Positions 33,946 through 47,219 are shown, counted from the stretch's first letter. The stretch: 64,000 nucleotides of DNA from Plasmopara viticola (GCA_001695595.3 MBPM02000002.1:2331608-2395607); one strand, 5' to 3'. The notes: a model not told the origin generated them from the letters alone. Numbers and translations are program-made.

Positions 33946-35896
33946 TTAAAACATTTCGCTTTCTTTGGCAAGACGGAGCAACTTAACAGCCCCAGTCCGA
34001 GCAAAGGGTTGAAACGACGCGTCGTCATGTCCTTGTTCATGATAACATTGTTTTGCCATCACCTTTTGCAGCTGTTTTGAGCGCCTGCTCGTACGCTCGA
34101 CGTGTCTTCGATGTGGCCCAGTACTGCCCTTCACTACCCTGATATGCTTTAAACTTTCAGCATTCTGCTCAAGCTTAACGTTTCCGGCAGTCTGCTCCTC
34201 ATCCTCACTGTCGTCACTATCATAATCGGCTCCATACCCATCCAAATCATCATTATCGCATACTTCACCTTCACATAACTTGTCATAGCCACTTTCATTG
34301 TATTGCGATAGTAAACTTTGCCCGTCATCGACTACTTTAATGGATGTACTATCATCCGAAAATGCACCACCGTCAACACGACAATACAAAGGAAATGATT
34401 CTTCCTGCTTCTCAGATACATCGGAGGTGACTTGCTCTTCTGTCTGCTTCAAAGCTCTGTCTGAGTCAAATCCATCGTTTCTCGCTGACGCAGCTCGAGA
34501 TTGAGGAGGAAGACGACCGAAATCCTTTTTCCAGAGACGCAGAATGTGAATGTGGTGATCAAAAAGCATCCGAAAGTGTTCTTCAACTGTAGTGTCTTGA
34601 CTAAAGTCACGAGGCAAGCGACAAAATATCATAGCAATAACCATGTCCAGCACATTCATGCCTGCTTGAACGCCCCCTTCTCCCTCTATATTGCCGAAAG
34701 CGCTGTAGCATTCTTTCTCTTCAAGTTCTGGCTCTTTTAAATACTCATCTAGTAATGTTTCTAATCGTATTTCGATATCCTCAAGTCTCCGCAACATCAA
34801 ATAATGACTATTTTTCTTGCTGTCTAAATTAGTAAGTTTAGTGCGAAACGAATCGCGCAAGCGCGAGAGCTGTACTCCAGTCATCACCATATACGTTAGC
34901 ACATTGGCACAGTAGCCTCCCAAATACGAAGCTCAACGCACCTCGTCAATTTCGTCACTCAATCGTTGCAGCTTTTCCTCGTACTGCATAAATTCTTGTT
35001 CCGCCAGTATTTCTAACTCTGTAGTGATATCCCTTTTCCACCTTATGTCGCGGGAACAACGGCGCAAACAATTTTTCAAATATTCGACACTCTTCCACTT
35101 TGATGGATTCGACAATGTATGCAAATACTCATGCAATGGCACATTGTCAATCTTCGTTGGATAGTCCATCATAGCAAAAGTATCCGTCGGGTAAGCTGCA
35201 TGTAGATTGTCCATCAACGTCCTTGAGGTACCGTACGTACAATGAAAACACAACTCTGTAGCACCAAGCACCACGTTAGATACAAATATTTTTTGTGAAA
35301 TCAATCGTGAAAAGGAATTGTAATGGCAGATGAAAACGTTCGAAAGCTTGAAAAACAGCCCATTTGGGGTTGGTGTTCAAAAAAAGAATTCGCAAAGCTG
35401 TAAACTTACTCTGCTTAAAAAAACTTTCAGCCAATTGGGAGAAATGCTCGTGTAGCGTCGATTTAATTCGGTGAAATACCTCCATAATGTCCACATGTTT
35501 CTCCTCCTCCTTGGTCACGAGAAAGTGGTGGCGTTGAATTCTCGTGAGGTTTACGATAAGTCTCGGAAAGTCGTCAGGCAAGTCAGGTGTCGTCTCTTCC
35601 TCCCACGTGTCTGCATTGCGAACAAATGTACTTGCATTTTCCATTTGTATGGCTTGAGTATCCCAATCGCGCTCCTCCCATGTCTCGCCCACGTCTTCGA
35701 GAGCGGTTTCGATAAAATTAGGAGCCTCGGGTATGGAAGTAGAGCGATTTTTACGGTTTTGGAGGAACGACGATGGTAGAGAGAAGCTCATAGTCAATGA
35801 GGAGTCTGAAATGATGCGTAGCTGGCTCTGCAAGCCTCCTGCAGGCCGGGGCAGCACCTCCATCTTGGACATTGCGAATCTATAAATGTGTACCAC
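33946..35896 (-). CDS. Uncharacterised coiled-coil protein, three exons
   Basis: The model is complement(join(33946-34869, 34942-35255, 35410-35896)), 574 residues. The last intron (72 bp, GTGCGT...GTACAG) has a perfect branch site TGCTAAC and joins LSDEIDE to LSRLRDSFRTKL, which continues a heptad pattern. The first intron (154 bp) has GTAAGT, a CTAAC branch site 22 nt before the acceptor, and GCTACAG. A shorter first intron is possible, because the unspliced frame stays open for another 37 codons. The N-terminal third is mixed and acidic. Residues ~240-330 form a coiled coil. A hydrophobic conserved-looking block (GMNVLDMVIAMIFCRLPRDF, EEHFRMLFDHHIHILRLWKK) follows. The C-terminus has an Asp/Glu run and then a basic tail. 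I do not recognise the family. A truncated copy of its 3' end lies at 58635-58820. Confidence 0.75.
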
Positions 35897-37580
35897 TCTA
35901 TATCTGAGATTTTAGAATTGTTATCGAATTTTAGGCATTTTGGACATTGTTTTAATTCACAACACTAGTGACTAAGCAAGGATGTCAGTCGTTTATAATC
36001 CAAAATAGCGAAGAAATATGGGATGGTGATTTATATTACGATACTGCACTAGCATCCTTATATCGTATTTTTATACTTAACGTGACCCCGTTCAGTTTGA
36101 CAAAACTCGCGACAATTTTAGTACATTTCGTGTGAGGATTCGATGATAGTAGACAATCGGCGAGAATCGAAAGCAAAAGCTTGGTTTTGTGAGTGTTGCA
36201 CTACTACACGTGACGTTCCTTAGCAATAACTAAGCTGTAGACGTAACAAAGTTTGTGATTCAAATGTGGACGACTGACGTAAAAGAATGCTCGACACAAA
36301 GGAGCTAGGTTGAGAATTTAGTTTTTTGTCCATAAGATGATATGAAAAAAATACGCTTTTGATAGCCAGTCCACCGTCAGTAGACTATTTACTCAGTCGT
36401 TAGAAATAATCGCGTTCGCCACCGTCGCTGTATAGCGAGCAAAATTTAAGCCTCATGACTTGCTGATCGGGGTAATGTTTAGTTTTGGGAGCTAGGTTTT
36501 TCGATGCGAACTATCGTGTTTGTTTGGCAACTTGAAAGATGAGAGACCCGGTCTGACCTTGCAAACCAGACTAATGGTTATCGCGCCTTAAGGATGACGA
36601 AATGCTTTTCAAAAGCTGCGTACAACGATTGAATTAGCTGTACTGTCTGCTCGCAATTTGCAGAAGGTCGATTTGCGATTGAAGCGGTATCAATGGCACC
36701 TAGACCTACGGGTCTGATCGGCTACGGTAAATCATCAAGTGCCAGTAGACTATTGTCCTGCGACTTGTGGTCTCGGAAATTATACTTTCGTGATCACTGC
36801 TTTTGTAACGAGACATCCATTCATGACACGAGCACATCCAACTCACGTTTTGGCTAGAGGTGATCGAAGTAGTCAATCAACAATGGCAGCTCACACATGG
36901 TTAGCAGATGTATTCCGAATGATTTATACGGAGAAACGAAATAAGCCTATTCAATCGGTAGTTTTGGTACTACAAGATCATCATAAAGAAACCATTACAT
37001 GAGCTACGCCAAAGCATATTTCAATATCGTGAATGGCCAGCATCCTTCAAATTTGTGTGAAACCATCATGTTAGTAGCCAACATCAAATTGGTAACCAAT
37101 CCTGCTTAACCACCATCAAATTAGTAAACCAACAATCAATGAGGGATAGAAGAAAAATGTACGACGATGACCACTTTCCAGCAGAGTACAGAGAGGCAGA
37201 GAGGTCTCAAGCGCTACAAGGATACCATATTCTAAACATATAAAGTATCTAAGAAAACATCGAAAAGGTGACATTGATACAAAAATAGTGAACAGAATCA
37301 GTGCTTCGATCAAGATTGTGAGGCTGAAACCGTGGATTGAGTTTTCGGATTGCAGTGTGCGGGTTTGCTGGTTCTTAGATCGCAAGTTCTACTGAAAGCA
37401 AATGAAGTTAATCAAACTATATAAAGAAACTCTAGAATACTCTGTGTGCTCGTTAAGAGATGAAACAGGAAATTCCTGGTCGCCGTAGTCAAATTTTAGT
37501 TGTTCGAGACGATCAAGTAGACAATCGTTGCCGCAACGAAGCGTCTGAAGACGTAATTTAGCGTTTATTCCGGACAATGA
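35897..37580. other. Gene-poor stretch, nothing firm
   Basis: The start should contain the promoter of the coiled-coil gene. An 87-codon plus-strand frame at 36739-37002 has no recognisable features. No repeat was identified. Confidence 0.4.
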
Positions 37581-37599
37581 CCCGCTTGGCTATAATGAA

Positions 37600-38260
37600 T
37601 GACTCGAAAGCAGACCAAGTATACGATATTGTTGAACCACATTCCAAGCTCAGCAAAAAGATAAAATTTAGCAGTCAAAGAGAGCGAAAATGTTTGGACA
37701 AAAAGCATCACAGCAACTTTTCACCTAACATTGATCGTAGCATGCGCGGTCTCCTGACACATAATCATACCAACGTTCATTTTGCCTGTCAAGCGTGCAG
37801 CCTGTACTGTATTAAATAAACGTGTTGTTGAAGGGGCGACCGTGATCATAACAGAAAGTGGTGTTATTAACGAGGAGATACTATAAAAACGAATTGATCA
37901 ATCTCACGAATCGCTACCACTAGATGTAGAAAAGCCTATCCTTCTAACATTTGATAGTTACAGCTCCCATATATCAATAGGAATCGTTACGAAAGCTCAA
38001 GAATATGGGATTTTGCGGGTTTGCTTGCCGCCAAATCCACGCATTCGGTGCATGGCAAAATTTTTGAGTTTTTTTATTCAAGCGTATGTGCTGAATTGCG
38101 AGGATTTTAACCAAATCAGTATCGTTTGTCTAGCTATTTGTGCATGGCGTGATGAAATGAAAGATACAAACTGTACAACAGGATTTAGAGCGTCTGGTTA
38201 ATTACTAATCGTGATGGGAAAACTACGGCTGCTTAAATAAGGGGGATCAATACAACTAGA
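37600..38260 (+). mobile_element. pogo/Tigger-like DDE transposase remnant
   Basis: Reading from about 37905 to the stop at 38201 gives PLDVEKPILLTFDSYSSHIS, then AQEYGILRVCLPPNPRIRCM and an end NCTTGFRASG. This follows the DDE_1 pattern of pogo/Tigger transposases ('P.LL..D..SSH.s..iv..a.e.gI.l.cLPPNtsH', later 'GFR.TG'). The aspartate of LTFD would be the second catalytic residue. The QPLDV motif after LPPN and the third catalytic acid are lost. The N-terminal HTH could not be found, although the 80-codon frame at 37577-37819 may be related debris. Boundaries are approximate. Confidence 0.7.
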
Positions 38261-39269
38261 AAGGTGGAGAGTCGCGATTTGAAAAAAAAATGCCTAAACA
38301 TTCGAAAGCTGATCTCACCAACGGAAAAGATACGAAATCGGGTGACAGTTGATGTTGCTGGCAATCTTTTACCATCAAATAATTGCATTTGATCGAAGAT
38401 TCAAAGGAAAAGGCTAGCAAACAACGTGAGATTGAGGTCAATGGACCTCCTCATCGAAGCTGTTATTTAGCAGTTGATGCGAATAGCCTTTAATTTGATG
38501 ACTCGGTTTTATTTGCTGCTTTTTGATTAATTTTCTTTGATATAAATATTCATTTGTTGGTAATGCGAGTTATTACATGCTTCTGGAATGTTCATTGACT
38601 CTTTCTTTGTACATCTAAATTAGCACCAAAACCATTCATTACAGAGTACAAAACACTTTTTTAGCATCGAAATTCGGCTTTTTTTCGATGGTTTACGTTT
38701 TCTCCGTTTGTACATCGGTATACATTCAAATAGGCCCCCGTCGCGCCCAGAAACCATCATAGATCTAGCGCTTCTTTTAACAGTTAGCCAGCTTTGCCAC
38801 AAAACCCGGCTGTATGGAGCTACCAGTCATAGTTTTCAAGTAGTGCAACACAGTCGCGAAAAAAGCTGATTTAATTCGGCCGTCGGATGAAGCTGAGACG
38901 TGGGCAAGGTGAAGTCGTGGAAGAAGAGAAGTGTTTGTTGCTTAATGCAAATTGAGAAGTGATACAAGATGAAGGGCTTTTACGACTTATTCTCTTGCTA
39001 CAGCCTATTTGATGGCTCTCAGCAATCTACTGCTACCATTCTGGAGGCTAACATCCTTCTTTATTCCATTTGGCTTCTTACACATCCAAGTTTTTCTCAT
39101 GTTTGGTTTTTAATAATTATGGAACATGTGGAGGTCGGAGCCTTTATAATCGCCTATACCTATGGACGGTACTAATGCACATGTATTTTTTTGTTTGAGA
39201 TGTTTTGTAAAAGCCGTTTTTGAAAAATTGACAGTTACGACGGTGACGTCATATGACCTCCATGCAAGA
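38261..39269. other. Gene-poor spacer
   Basis: No feature was recognised between the DDE remnant and the gypsy remnant. Short open frames are AT-driven. Confidence 0.4.
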
Positions 39270-40870
39270 CGATGCCTTCTTGAAAAGATAAGACTCATAT
39301 TTTCGGGTTCCCAGTAGAGGTCGATGAGTCTGGAAATCTGCTTTAGATTCTCAACGGACTCCCAAGTGGCTTCCTTCTTTGTTCCACCAAGCCCCAATCT
39401 TTTTAGTGTTAGTGCCCTTGGACGGCTTCAACGAGGTATCCATCGAAGCTATCGACCAACACGATCTTGTTCATCTATTCTTCGAAGCAATGGGTCCTTG
39501 CGATATGGCTTCAACATTAAGGTGTGAAGCGCTGGGTGGAACTTCAATCCCTTCGATTGTCTTAACTCATAAAATTTCGCTAAGCTCTCTTCACGATCAG
39601 GAATGGGCCAAATTATTGGCACGAGTTTCTTCGACTGAGCAAATCCCTTGAGACGAACGTGCAAATTCTTGCCGTCCAAAAGCACCACTTCGCCAGCTTG
39701 GAAGCTTGGAAAGTCTATTCTTGTCATAATAGTACTTCATGCGCTCTTGTGCTTTGCGCATTCGGTCCCGTGCGACCTTCAGCGTCGTTTCTCGACGAAG
39801 TAGAAACTCTTTTACTGACCCTTCCAGCTCATGAAATTCTGAATCTAATGTTACACCATTCGGCGTAGACGGAACATGCCCTAAGTCCGGTTCGACGGGT
39901 GACATTCCAATTCTAGAGTGTACGCGTCAATTATTGGCTATCTTAGCTAAAAGAAAAAAGTCATCCCAATCATTGTGTGCTGGTTTTGACGACATCTCGA
40001 GGTCCTTTCAATAAAATCGTAAGTTCTTTCGTTTGTCCTTCTGTTTGCGGTCTAAAAGCCAAAGCCAAATTGTGTTTTGTTCACAGTAGACACGATTGCT
40101 TGCCATAACTAGGATGTGAACTTGGCGTTCCGGTCAAACACAATGGTCTTTGGTATGCCATGGTCTTCAATATGATTGTTCATTAAGACTTTCGCAATTT
40201 CTGCAGTATCGTCCGTTGTCTTCGCAGCGATGAACATGGCTCATTTCGGCATGCAATCAACAGTCTTTATGGCGGCATTGAAACTTTTTCGTTTTCGGTA
40301 AAGACACGACAAAGTTCATAGAAATGTTGGCCCGTCTGCCTCTGAGAATATTTAAGGACTGAAGTTATCCTGGTGGTTAGTTCTGTCTAGCTGTTGCTCT
40401 GACGCATTTCTCATGTGTTGACATAGCGCTGGATTTACTTCGTCACTTTTTTCTAGCCAATAATCCTTTTGATGCACGGCCAGGTACTTCTTGTAAGTCC
40501 TTGGTAGCCTGCCGATACATAGTTTTGGTTCTCACAGATGACGCGATTTTCCAGATCTTCGTCGTCTGGAAAATTAAGTCCTAGTGTCTCATCTTCGACA
40601 ATTTGGGAATAAAATTCTTATCGTGCAATGAGGACTTTGGCCCATCATCTTCGTTTTTTAGCGTCTTGATGATTTACTGTACGTCTCTATTCCACGCATA
40701 CGTCGTCTTTGCAGATTGAGCAAGTGTGACTTTGTTCGCCCTAATTGTCGCCACGATCTCGCGATCCTTAGCCGCTTCCAGAATCTTTTGCAAGCTTACT
40801 TAAGCAGCTTTACTTTCAAATTCCGAATTGCGTGCATCAGCCACGGTGTCAGTATCACCGAGAATCTACT
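39270..40870 (-). mobile_element. Ty3/gypsy chromovirus pol remnant, copy A
   Basis: The minus strand, read from high to low coordinates, gives a piece after the RNase H domain (~40870-40600), an integrase zinc-binding region, an integrase core near 40250-40080 (IPKTIVFDRNAKFTS-like), the integrase C-terminus (ERMKYYYDKNRLSKLPSW and VVLLDGKNLHVRLKGFAQSKK, 39900-39600), and a chromodomain-like end (KKEATWESVENLKQ, 39400-39290). Stops and frameshifts are frequent. The order and chromodomain mark a chromovirus-type gypsy element. Homology to copy B is clear at the nucleotide level over most of its length. Confidence 0.8.
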
Positions 40871-40888
40871 AGGGCAAAGGTTGACTTA

Positions 40889-40993
40889 TAAAGAGAAGTG
40901 ACGAGAACGAGAACTGGACAAAATCGGCGATATGTGACCGACAACTCACATGCTGCCGATTTAGTCCTGTTCTCGTTCTCGTCACTTCTCTTT
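40889..40993. repeat. Foldback (inverted repeat) of ~105 bp
   Basis: The left arm from about 40890 (AAAGAGAAGTGACGAGAACG...) to 40928 is the reverse complement of the right arm (about 40955-40993), with two mismatches in about 39 positions. The spacer contains a further 6-bp pairing (ATGTGA/TCACAT), so one strand could fold almost end to end. It lies where similarity to gypsy copy B stops. One arm begins TATAAAAAGAGAAG, which could be LTR promoter sequence. Confidence 0.85.
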
Positions 40994-40999
40994 TTATAT

Positions 41000-41830
41000 C
41001 GCTTTCATTTCTGCGGTTGTGACTTGTTCACACGATAGCCTGATTCCGTAGGCCCCGTTTTGAACGACTTGGTCAATATACGAGTTGACCTGCCTTAGTA
41101 TTGAGCAAACGTGGAATCAAAAGCAACTTCAATGGCCTTCTGGAGATTCCTCGTACTCTCTTCTCTTCCTTGATCTTTTTTGCGAATTCTTCCCGTCATT
41201 GACTTTAGGTAAAGAGCCGCTTTTATTCACTGATTTCCAATTCAGTTGGGGACACCAAGTCTTGAAGTATTTATGAATAGTTTCTCTTTTCAGGTGCAAC
41301 ATCCGCTCTCAAAGATCGTACTCAAATTCCTTAGGCCTAAAGCACGCGCGCAATTAAAATCTAAGCATTGCTCAGTTCTTGTGCACGTTCATGCGCTCGC
41401 AGTCGGCGTTAGAAGCGCGGTGCCAATTTTGTACGGAATTGCCTAAATTACTGGAGATAAACGTCATAAAGTCGAACGACTCTTTTGTCATCAAGTGGCG
41501 CTTGTTGGCGTAGTAATGTTCCGTTGCAAAGAATTATAATTCAATATCTTCGCCAAAGCTCCCTTCATAAGCAGAATTTTTCCTTTGCTTGCATCTTGAT
41601 GCAACGAGAAGCTCGATGCGCCCATTAGCCTATTGCATTTGGGCATGCATTTGAGCTTGCACCTGGGCTTGATATTGCTGTTGCTGCTAAGTTCGATACA
41701 ACAGTAGATGCTGCACGTACAACGTATCTTGTTCTGCTGCTGCAGAGGGAGCAACATTAGCCTAAGCGATTGAGACCACTTGGACAATGGTACTTGCCGC
41801 ATCTTGCGGAGTCGGCGCTTGTGATCTTAA
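41000..41830 (-). mobile_element. gypsy gag-like remnant
   Basis: On the minus strand, 41700-41620 encode a Gln-rich run (QQQQYQAQVQAQMHAQMQ), typical of gypsy gag linkers. Lower coordinates encode basic, Lys-rich fragments. It lies on the 5' side of pol copy A on the same strand, with the foldback between and no reverse transcriptase core, so the two probably belong to one deleted element. Fragment D at 1-180 is a relative. Confidence 0.5.
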
Positions 41831-44100
41831 ACGTGACGCTGGCCGTAAAGCTTTGCTATCGTCGAAAGCATTTTTTCGGCTCTTTGACGAGGTGTTGGGT
41901 TTGGAGATCGGCGCTCAGCCGTACGGCCACTTTGTTGAGCCATACTTGCTGGACTTCTCAGCGCAACCCTTAATAAAACCTCAACTGACTACATGGTTTT
42001 GTTTGTTCATAATATTTAGAACTGACATGACTTCTATCCTTTTAAATGTGTGCTACACTAAAGTAAAATGTTAAGTATATCCCAATGCAAGTTTAATGTA
42101 TTACAGTAATAGCTTGGCTTCTAATATGCATGAGCAATGGTCCTTAGACCTTGCACTATCTCAATTCAGCTTCTTGTTTTTAAACATTACCTTCTCAGTG
42201 CTGTACGAAGCAACGCTCGACTTATTTCAAGCAATATGGTAAAATTAAATTGGGTGACACAAAGATTTTGTGGAAACCCATTTGGCTATTTCTTGTCAAC
42301 CTTTTTTAATATCTAACTGGGTCCGTGCAATTTACAAATTCTATAATGTTTGTAGTGGACGTAATCTTTGGCGAATCGTACACTTTTATGGGAGCCTGCG
42401 CATCGCAAGTTTCATTAAATATAGACATTGGTTAAATAGACTATCCCTTGTCCGCATTGTCGATACAAAAATGACTCTAGAACATAAGATTGGCCAAGCA
42501 CTCGGCACATCAGTGTAAGAACGTCATGCTACCGGACGACGACTCGGAATTTTACACTCGCGCCTTGAGCGTCAAGTACCCTCTGAAAAAAAAACACAAG
42601 CCTTATCAATTTTGTTTCCATAGCGAGCGCGTCCAGAACGCTACAAAACATATGCATGGTTTCAATACATTTTCTAAAGGACACATCCTACAATCTACTC
42701 TCGTTATTTACAGCACTTACTTAAAATATTAACACATAAATTGTGTCTTGATGGTGAAAAATAAACGCACTTTAGTACAAAGACAGAGTTTTACATATTA
42801 ATACGCAAACGACCGTCAAAATTTGGCGGCATTTTCTTCAACAGTATACAAATTGCCCTCTTGCTCGTTAATTGTTCTTCTGAATATGTACTGGCTGACA
42901 GAAATAATTGTCATTTACCACCGTAAGATATGGCCTCATAGCAACGAGCGTTAACATGGTGTTATACATTTACATTTGTACCAAAAACCTTCTTTGTCTA
43001 AAAATATGATCTTGAGACGACAATCAAAGTGTACCAGAAACTTATTTTCTGACGGGCAAATGGCTTTCCACCGTTTAAATATATATCCACATCGTTCATT
43101 AATGACCTTAAATATCCTTTTTTACGTTCTGACTGAATTCTATAAATATGGCTGTCACTATGGGCCCGCAAGTCTTTTGTGCGCTACGTCATAATATAAG
43201 CTGGTTGATGGAAGCTCTAAGTCTCTTTTCATATCGTTGCAATTCGAATCTCTTACAATGCTTCAATTTTTATGCAATAGGATCAGCTACCAGATAAATT
43301 TTGTTCGGTATTGTTAGAACTGCCTGTTTGAGGCTTTACGTCTGGGCGATGTGGGTGCTTGCGTGTCATAAAGACTGGCTGGCTTCATTTCTACCCCCCC
43401 CAAGAAAAACTATTTAACTATATTACCTATTCAAAGCACAGAGTATCTGAGCTTATCTTGTCGCGTCTATGTAAAGCTCTATAATTGCTCTATATAATGC
43501 TCGTTCCCTTATAGCAACGAATCGTAAATTTTGTTGGACAAATTATAGCACCGTTTAGCGGTCGTTAAATGCTGACGTACAAAAAACAAATTATAGCCTA
43601 TTTCGGAATTAAAAAAGTCGTTATGGTTTTCCGAAACCTGTGACCACAACTAATTTTGTGCGTATGGCTTTTGCCTTTTTTAAAGACAGGCTAAACGATG
43701 GCCAATCACCATCTGAAACAATTTATGTAAATGCGTTGTGTCCTGGAATCACTAAAGGAATATTCAGGAGAAGAGTTTTACCCACGCACACACGTAATTT
43801 TGCCTATAAATAAGGCAAGCGCAAACTTTACAAGTATGATTCTAGACTAAACTAGAAAGTTGTTGGCCACCATATCTAAGTCACTTCTTTTAGAGTACGT
43901 TGTGGTGAAAACAATCGTTAATGATCGAAAGGTGAGTCAGCCTCGCACGCAAACTGGTTGATTGCAGGCTTCGACGATGCAAACCCTTGTCTTGTATTTC
44001 TCTCGTAAAAGCAAAGTAGCTTAATCGATGTATAACAAATTTATTGCAAGTGGGATCCTCAATTGTGGTGGTCTTGGGAAAATCCTGCCTCGAAAGACCC
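41831..44100. other. Gene-poor AT-rich region
   Basis: No supported feature. Short open frames of up to 95 codons show no domain pattern. Confidence 0.4.
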
Positions 44101-44117
44101 TTAAGTTGCCGAGAAAA

Positions 44118-45468
44118 TTAGCTTCTCTTGTCATGGCAACGGCACAATACGTATGCCGGCCCCGGCTCTAAATAGAGTCTAACACCATATTGTGTTCTGC
44201 TCATGGGCTCAAAAGGTCGCCGGATAGCTTTACAACTCTTTGAGAGGACACTGCTATTGATGGACACTTGGATGCTCACACGAGTGTTCAGAGTATATGA
44301 AAACGTTGAAAGAGTTCGTGAGTTTAACATTTTTGCCACCCCGACAACAATTGTGGTCAGCTAAAATAGGTTGCCTTTTGCTTTTATACGAAGCGATAGG
44401 ACCACTATACATAAGAGGGCTCGAAACATCTTTAGAGTAGAGAAAAATTGTAGAACATTGACAATACTTTATTTTTTTGTCTTCAACAACCACGAGTATG
44501 ATACACGCAGTAAGCTGAACAGCAGAAGCCATTTGTAACTCAAAACCATGGGATTTAGCCACATAATTGTACGCAACAGTAGTTAAAATGCTTCCGCCTT
44601 GTATTGCGGACGGCTTCTTCAAAAGCAAACCTGAGTAGTAAGGCAACCTAAACTTGATATCGAAGGTATCGAAACCACTGGCAGAGAAGCTTGATGAATT
44701 TTAAGCTTTCTTAGCGTAATATCAGCTTGTGCTGACAGCATCGGTTGCCAAAGATGCTGAGATAAGGCTCTAAATTTGAGAAGTATAGCTCACAGGTGGG
44801 AAATTAGTACAATCAGCTTCAAGCAATGAAGCTCTACAAGCAGTCTTAAGGATCAACAAGAAGAAGTTGGCAGCATAGTTCCGCGTATGAGCATTATAGA
44901 GCCATTTACAATGAATAGTATTGATTTGCAAGTGGAGGACAGAGGGGGTCACTAAATTAATCCTCGGGTATAACCAACATTGACGAAGATCAATAGCTCA
45001 CTTAATTGTTGTTCCACGGCAGGCGCACTCCAATCGGATGCACTAGAAGCATTTTCGTTATCAATCCATGTGGACTCAAATATTCTGTACTTGAAGGTAT
45101 TAAAGACCTCAAACAGTTAAATTACTTGGAGGATGTACAAGTTTCAATTAGTAAGATTGAACGTCTGCGTACCAGACTTGTCTATTTAGCCCAAGGCCTG
45201 ATGTTAAATCTTTAAAGTTTAGTCTACTTCCGTAGGCCAGCCCACCTATAAGATCGTGATTCCCTTGAATTTGTTCGACTCGTCTTTCTTTGCGCTTAAG
45301 ACTTTGTCGTCGCTTACAGTCGTAGAAAAAATATTCGGAGCCACTTACCGTTGTTATCAACCTCCTTGGTCTGTTTCTGCGGGGTGGACATTTATTGTGC
45401 GATTCTGGTGTTATCAACTCCATAGTTTTAAGCAGAAAAAAAATTAAATAAAGTACACTTACTTTCAT
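44118..45468 (-). pseudogene. Scattered coding-like fragments, unidentified
   Basis: The minus strand carries several stretches with coding character broken by stops. 45300-45150 encodes LIGGLAYGSRLNFKDLTSGL. 44952-44770 reads LHLQINTIHCKWLYNAHTRN and onward. 44700-44255 is open for about 148 codons, including FDTFDIKFRLPYYSGLLLKK and VAYNYVAKSHGFELQMASA. They could be one decayed gene or transposon. No family is recognised, and whether the pieces belong together is a guess. Confidence 0.25.
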
Positions 45469-47219
45469 GACTTAACAAAGATAAAGTGTTTCCGTAAATA
45501 GATTCGAAAAATGAATCATCTTTTTATCGTTGCAGAATCTCTCTAGTCGCACTTAGTGTCGCTATTGCTATATTTAATTATGAAAGACTCGGCCGTATAG
45601 GCAACCAAATGCACCAGGCCCTCTACACCTTCCAGAAGACACTAATTTTCTTAGTATTCATCGAATGTGGCCCATGCGCACCCACCTTATGGCTGATAAA
45701 AAATTATATATTTCTTTCTGTGCTGTAGTGGCTTTTGCAAAATTTAAAGGGGCGTAAAATACGATGACATCTGACTACCGGTGAATTTACCGAAAGATTT
45801 TTGCGACTACAAATTCTAGTTGAGTGTAGTTGCCGGGATACCTTTTCACAAAAGTGGCTGGCGCCTCGTGGAACTCTTTACGCGTACCTAAGCACTTAGG
45901 CCGGCTACTACATACAATATTACATAATTGTGCCTTGTGCAGGCATTTTTCTTTTTAAAAGGCTTAAAAACATCATTACTAGATGTGTTCAATTATAAGA
46001 GCTTACATCATCAGGTGAATAAGCATATTTTATTAGGTGCGAAGCTTGTGGTGTCGGTGCTCAAAAAGAACAACTTATCGCCACAAATTTACCTGCTATA
46101 TTTAAAAATTATTTGGTGTCTACTATTTCTTTTCACTCTTTACTTTTATAATTTAAATGTTGTTGCGAAATACAAGTTATCATGCTGAGGCTGTTTAAAC
46201 CCGTTTCAACGCCACAGTTGCACTACACTGTACGTGCATTTAAATGCATGCTACTGAGGATATATCACTCTTGTACTGCTAGTAAGCATGGTATTCTTTA
46301 TCGAGGTTCGAGGAATTAAGCGACATACTGATATCTTTGTATGCATGGCCTTACGATTTTAATACACTCTTTATGAGCCCATTTTATCACAGAGGTCGAT
46401 AATTGAACACTTCTTCACTACTAATTAGTTCTAACGACTTTTTTGCCCATTCATTCGAATTTGGACCCACAAAGCGGTAATGTACAAGACCATTGTCGCA
46501 TAAACAAAATGCTAAAAGTGCCTTAAGTGCAGTATGCAAAATATATTTCACACTTCTTATTGAACATAAATCTACTAGCAACATGTTACCAATATATATA
46601 ATACTCAAAGGATTTATGTGGATCGCATTGGATTCGATGAGGTTTTGACCTGGTTCCTGTGAAGATTGGGACTTTAACATACTGTATCGACAACTTTTTG
46701 GTACTGTAAAAGTACGTATATTCATCGCCACTCTCTAAAGCCATATACATACTCAAAAACGACGAGACACGCACGTCACCATTAGAGTGATATTAGTGGC
46801 CAAAGGATTTACTACGTCCGCTGTCCATTCAACCAGAAGTGAGGATATTTATTTAGTAGCACATTTTAATTGGATCATGATAGGATTTACTCCTATTTGC
46901 TAAAGCTTTAGTAACCAATGCGAAAAATATTTTTTTAAGAAAATCCACACACTGTTACAGTATGCAGCGGAAGTGTCGATGAATGGATGCGATTAACAGT
47001 TTCATTTTAATGTGCGGAGCTAAAACCTTTCTTGCTCGCACTCGATAATTACCTTTAAACTCGTAAAGAAGAGCCAAACTATCTGCCTTGCCCTTCTTTT
47101 ACCCTAAATCCAGTGAGACGTACGTTGCAGCAGGCTCCTTATCATTCTTTACCGCAAGTGTAGAGTGATGGTCGCATAGTGCGCCTCAATATATCGGACG
47201 CTCGAGAGAATCTGTGCTT
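45469..47219. other. Gene-poor AT-rich region
   Basis: No supported feature. A minus-strand frame at 46387-46731 (114 codons) has no recognisable motif. Confidence 0.4.
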
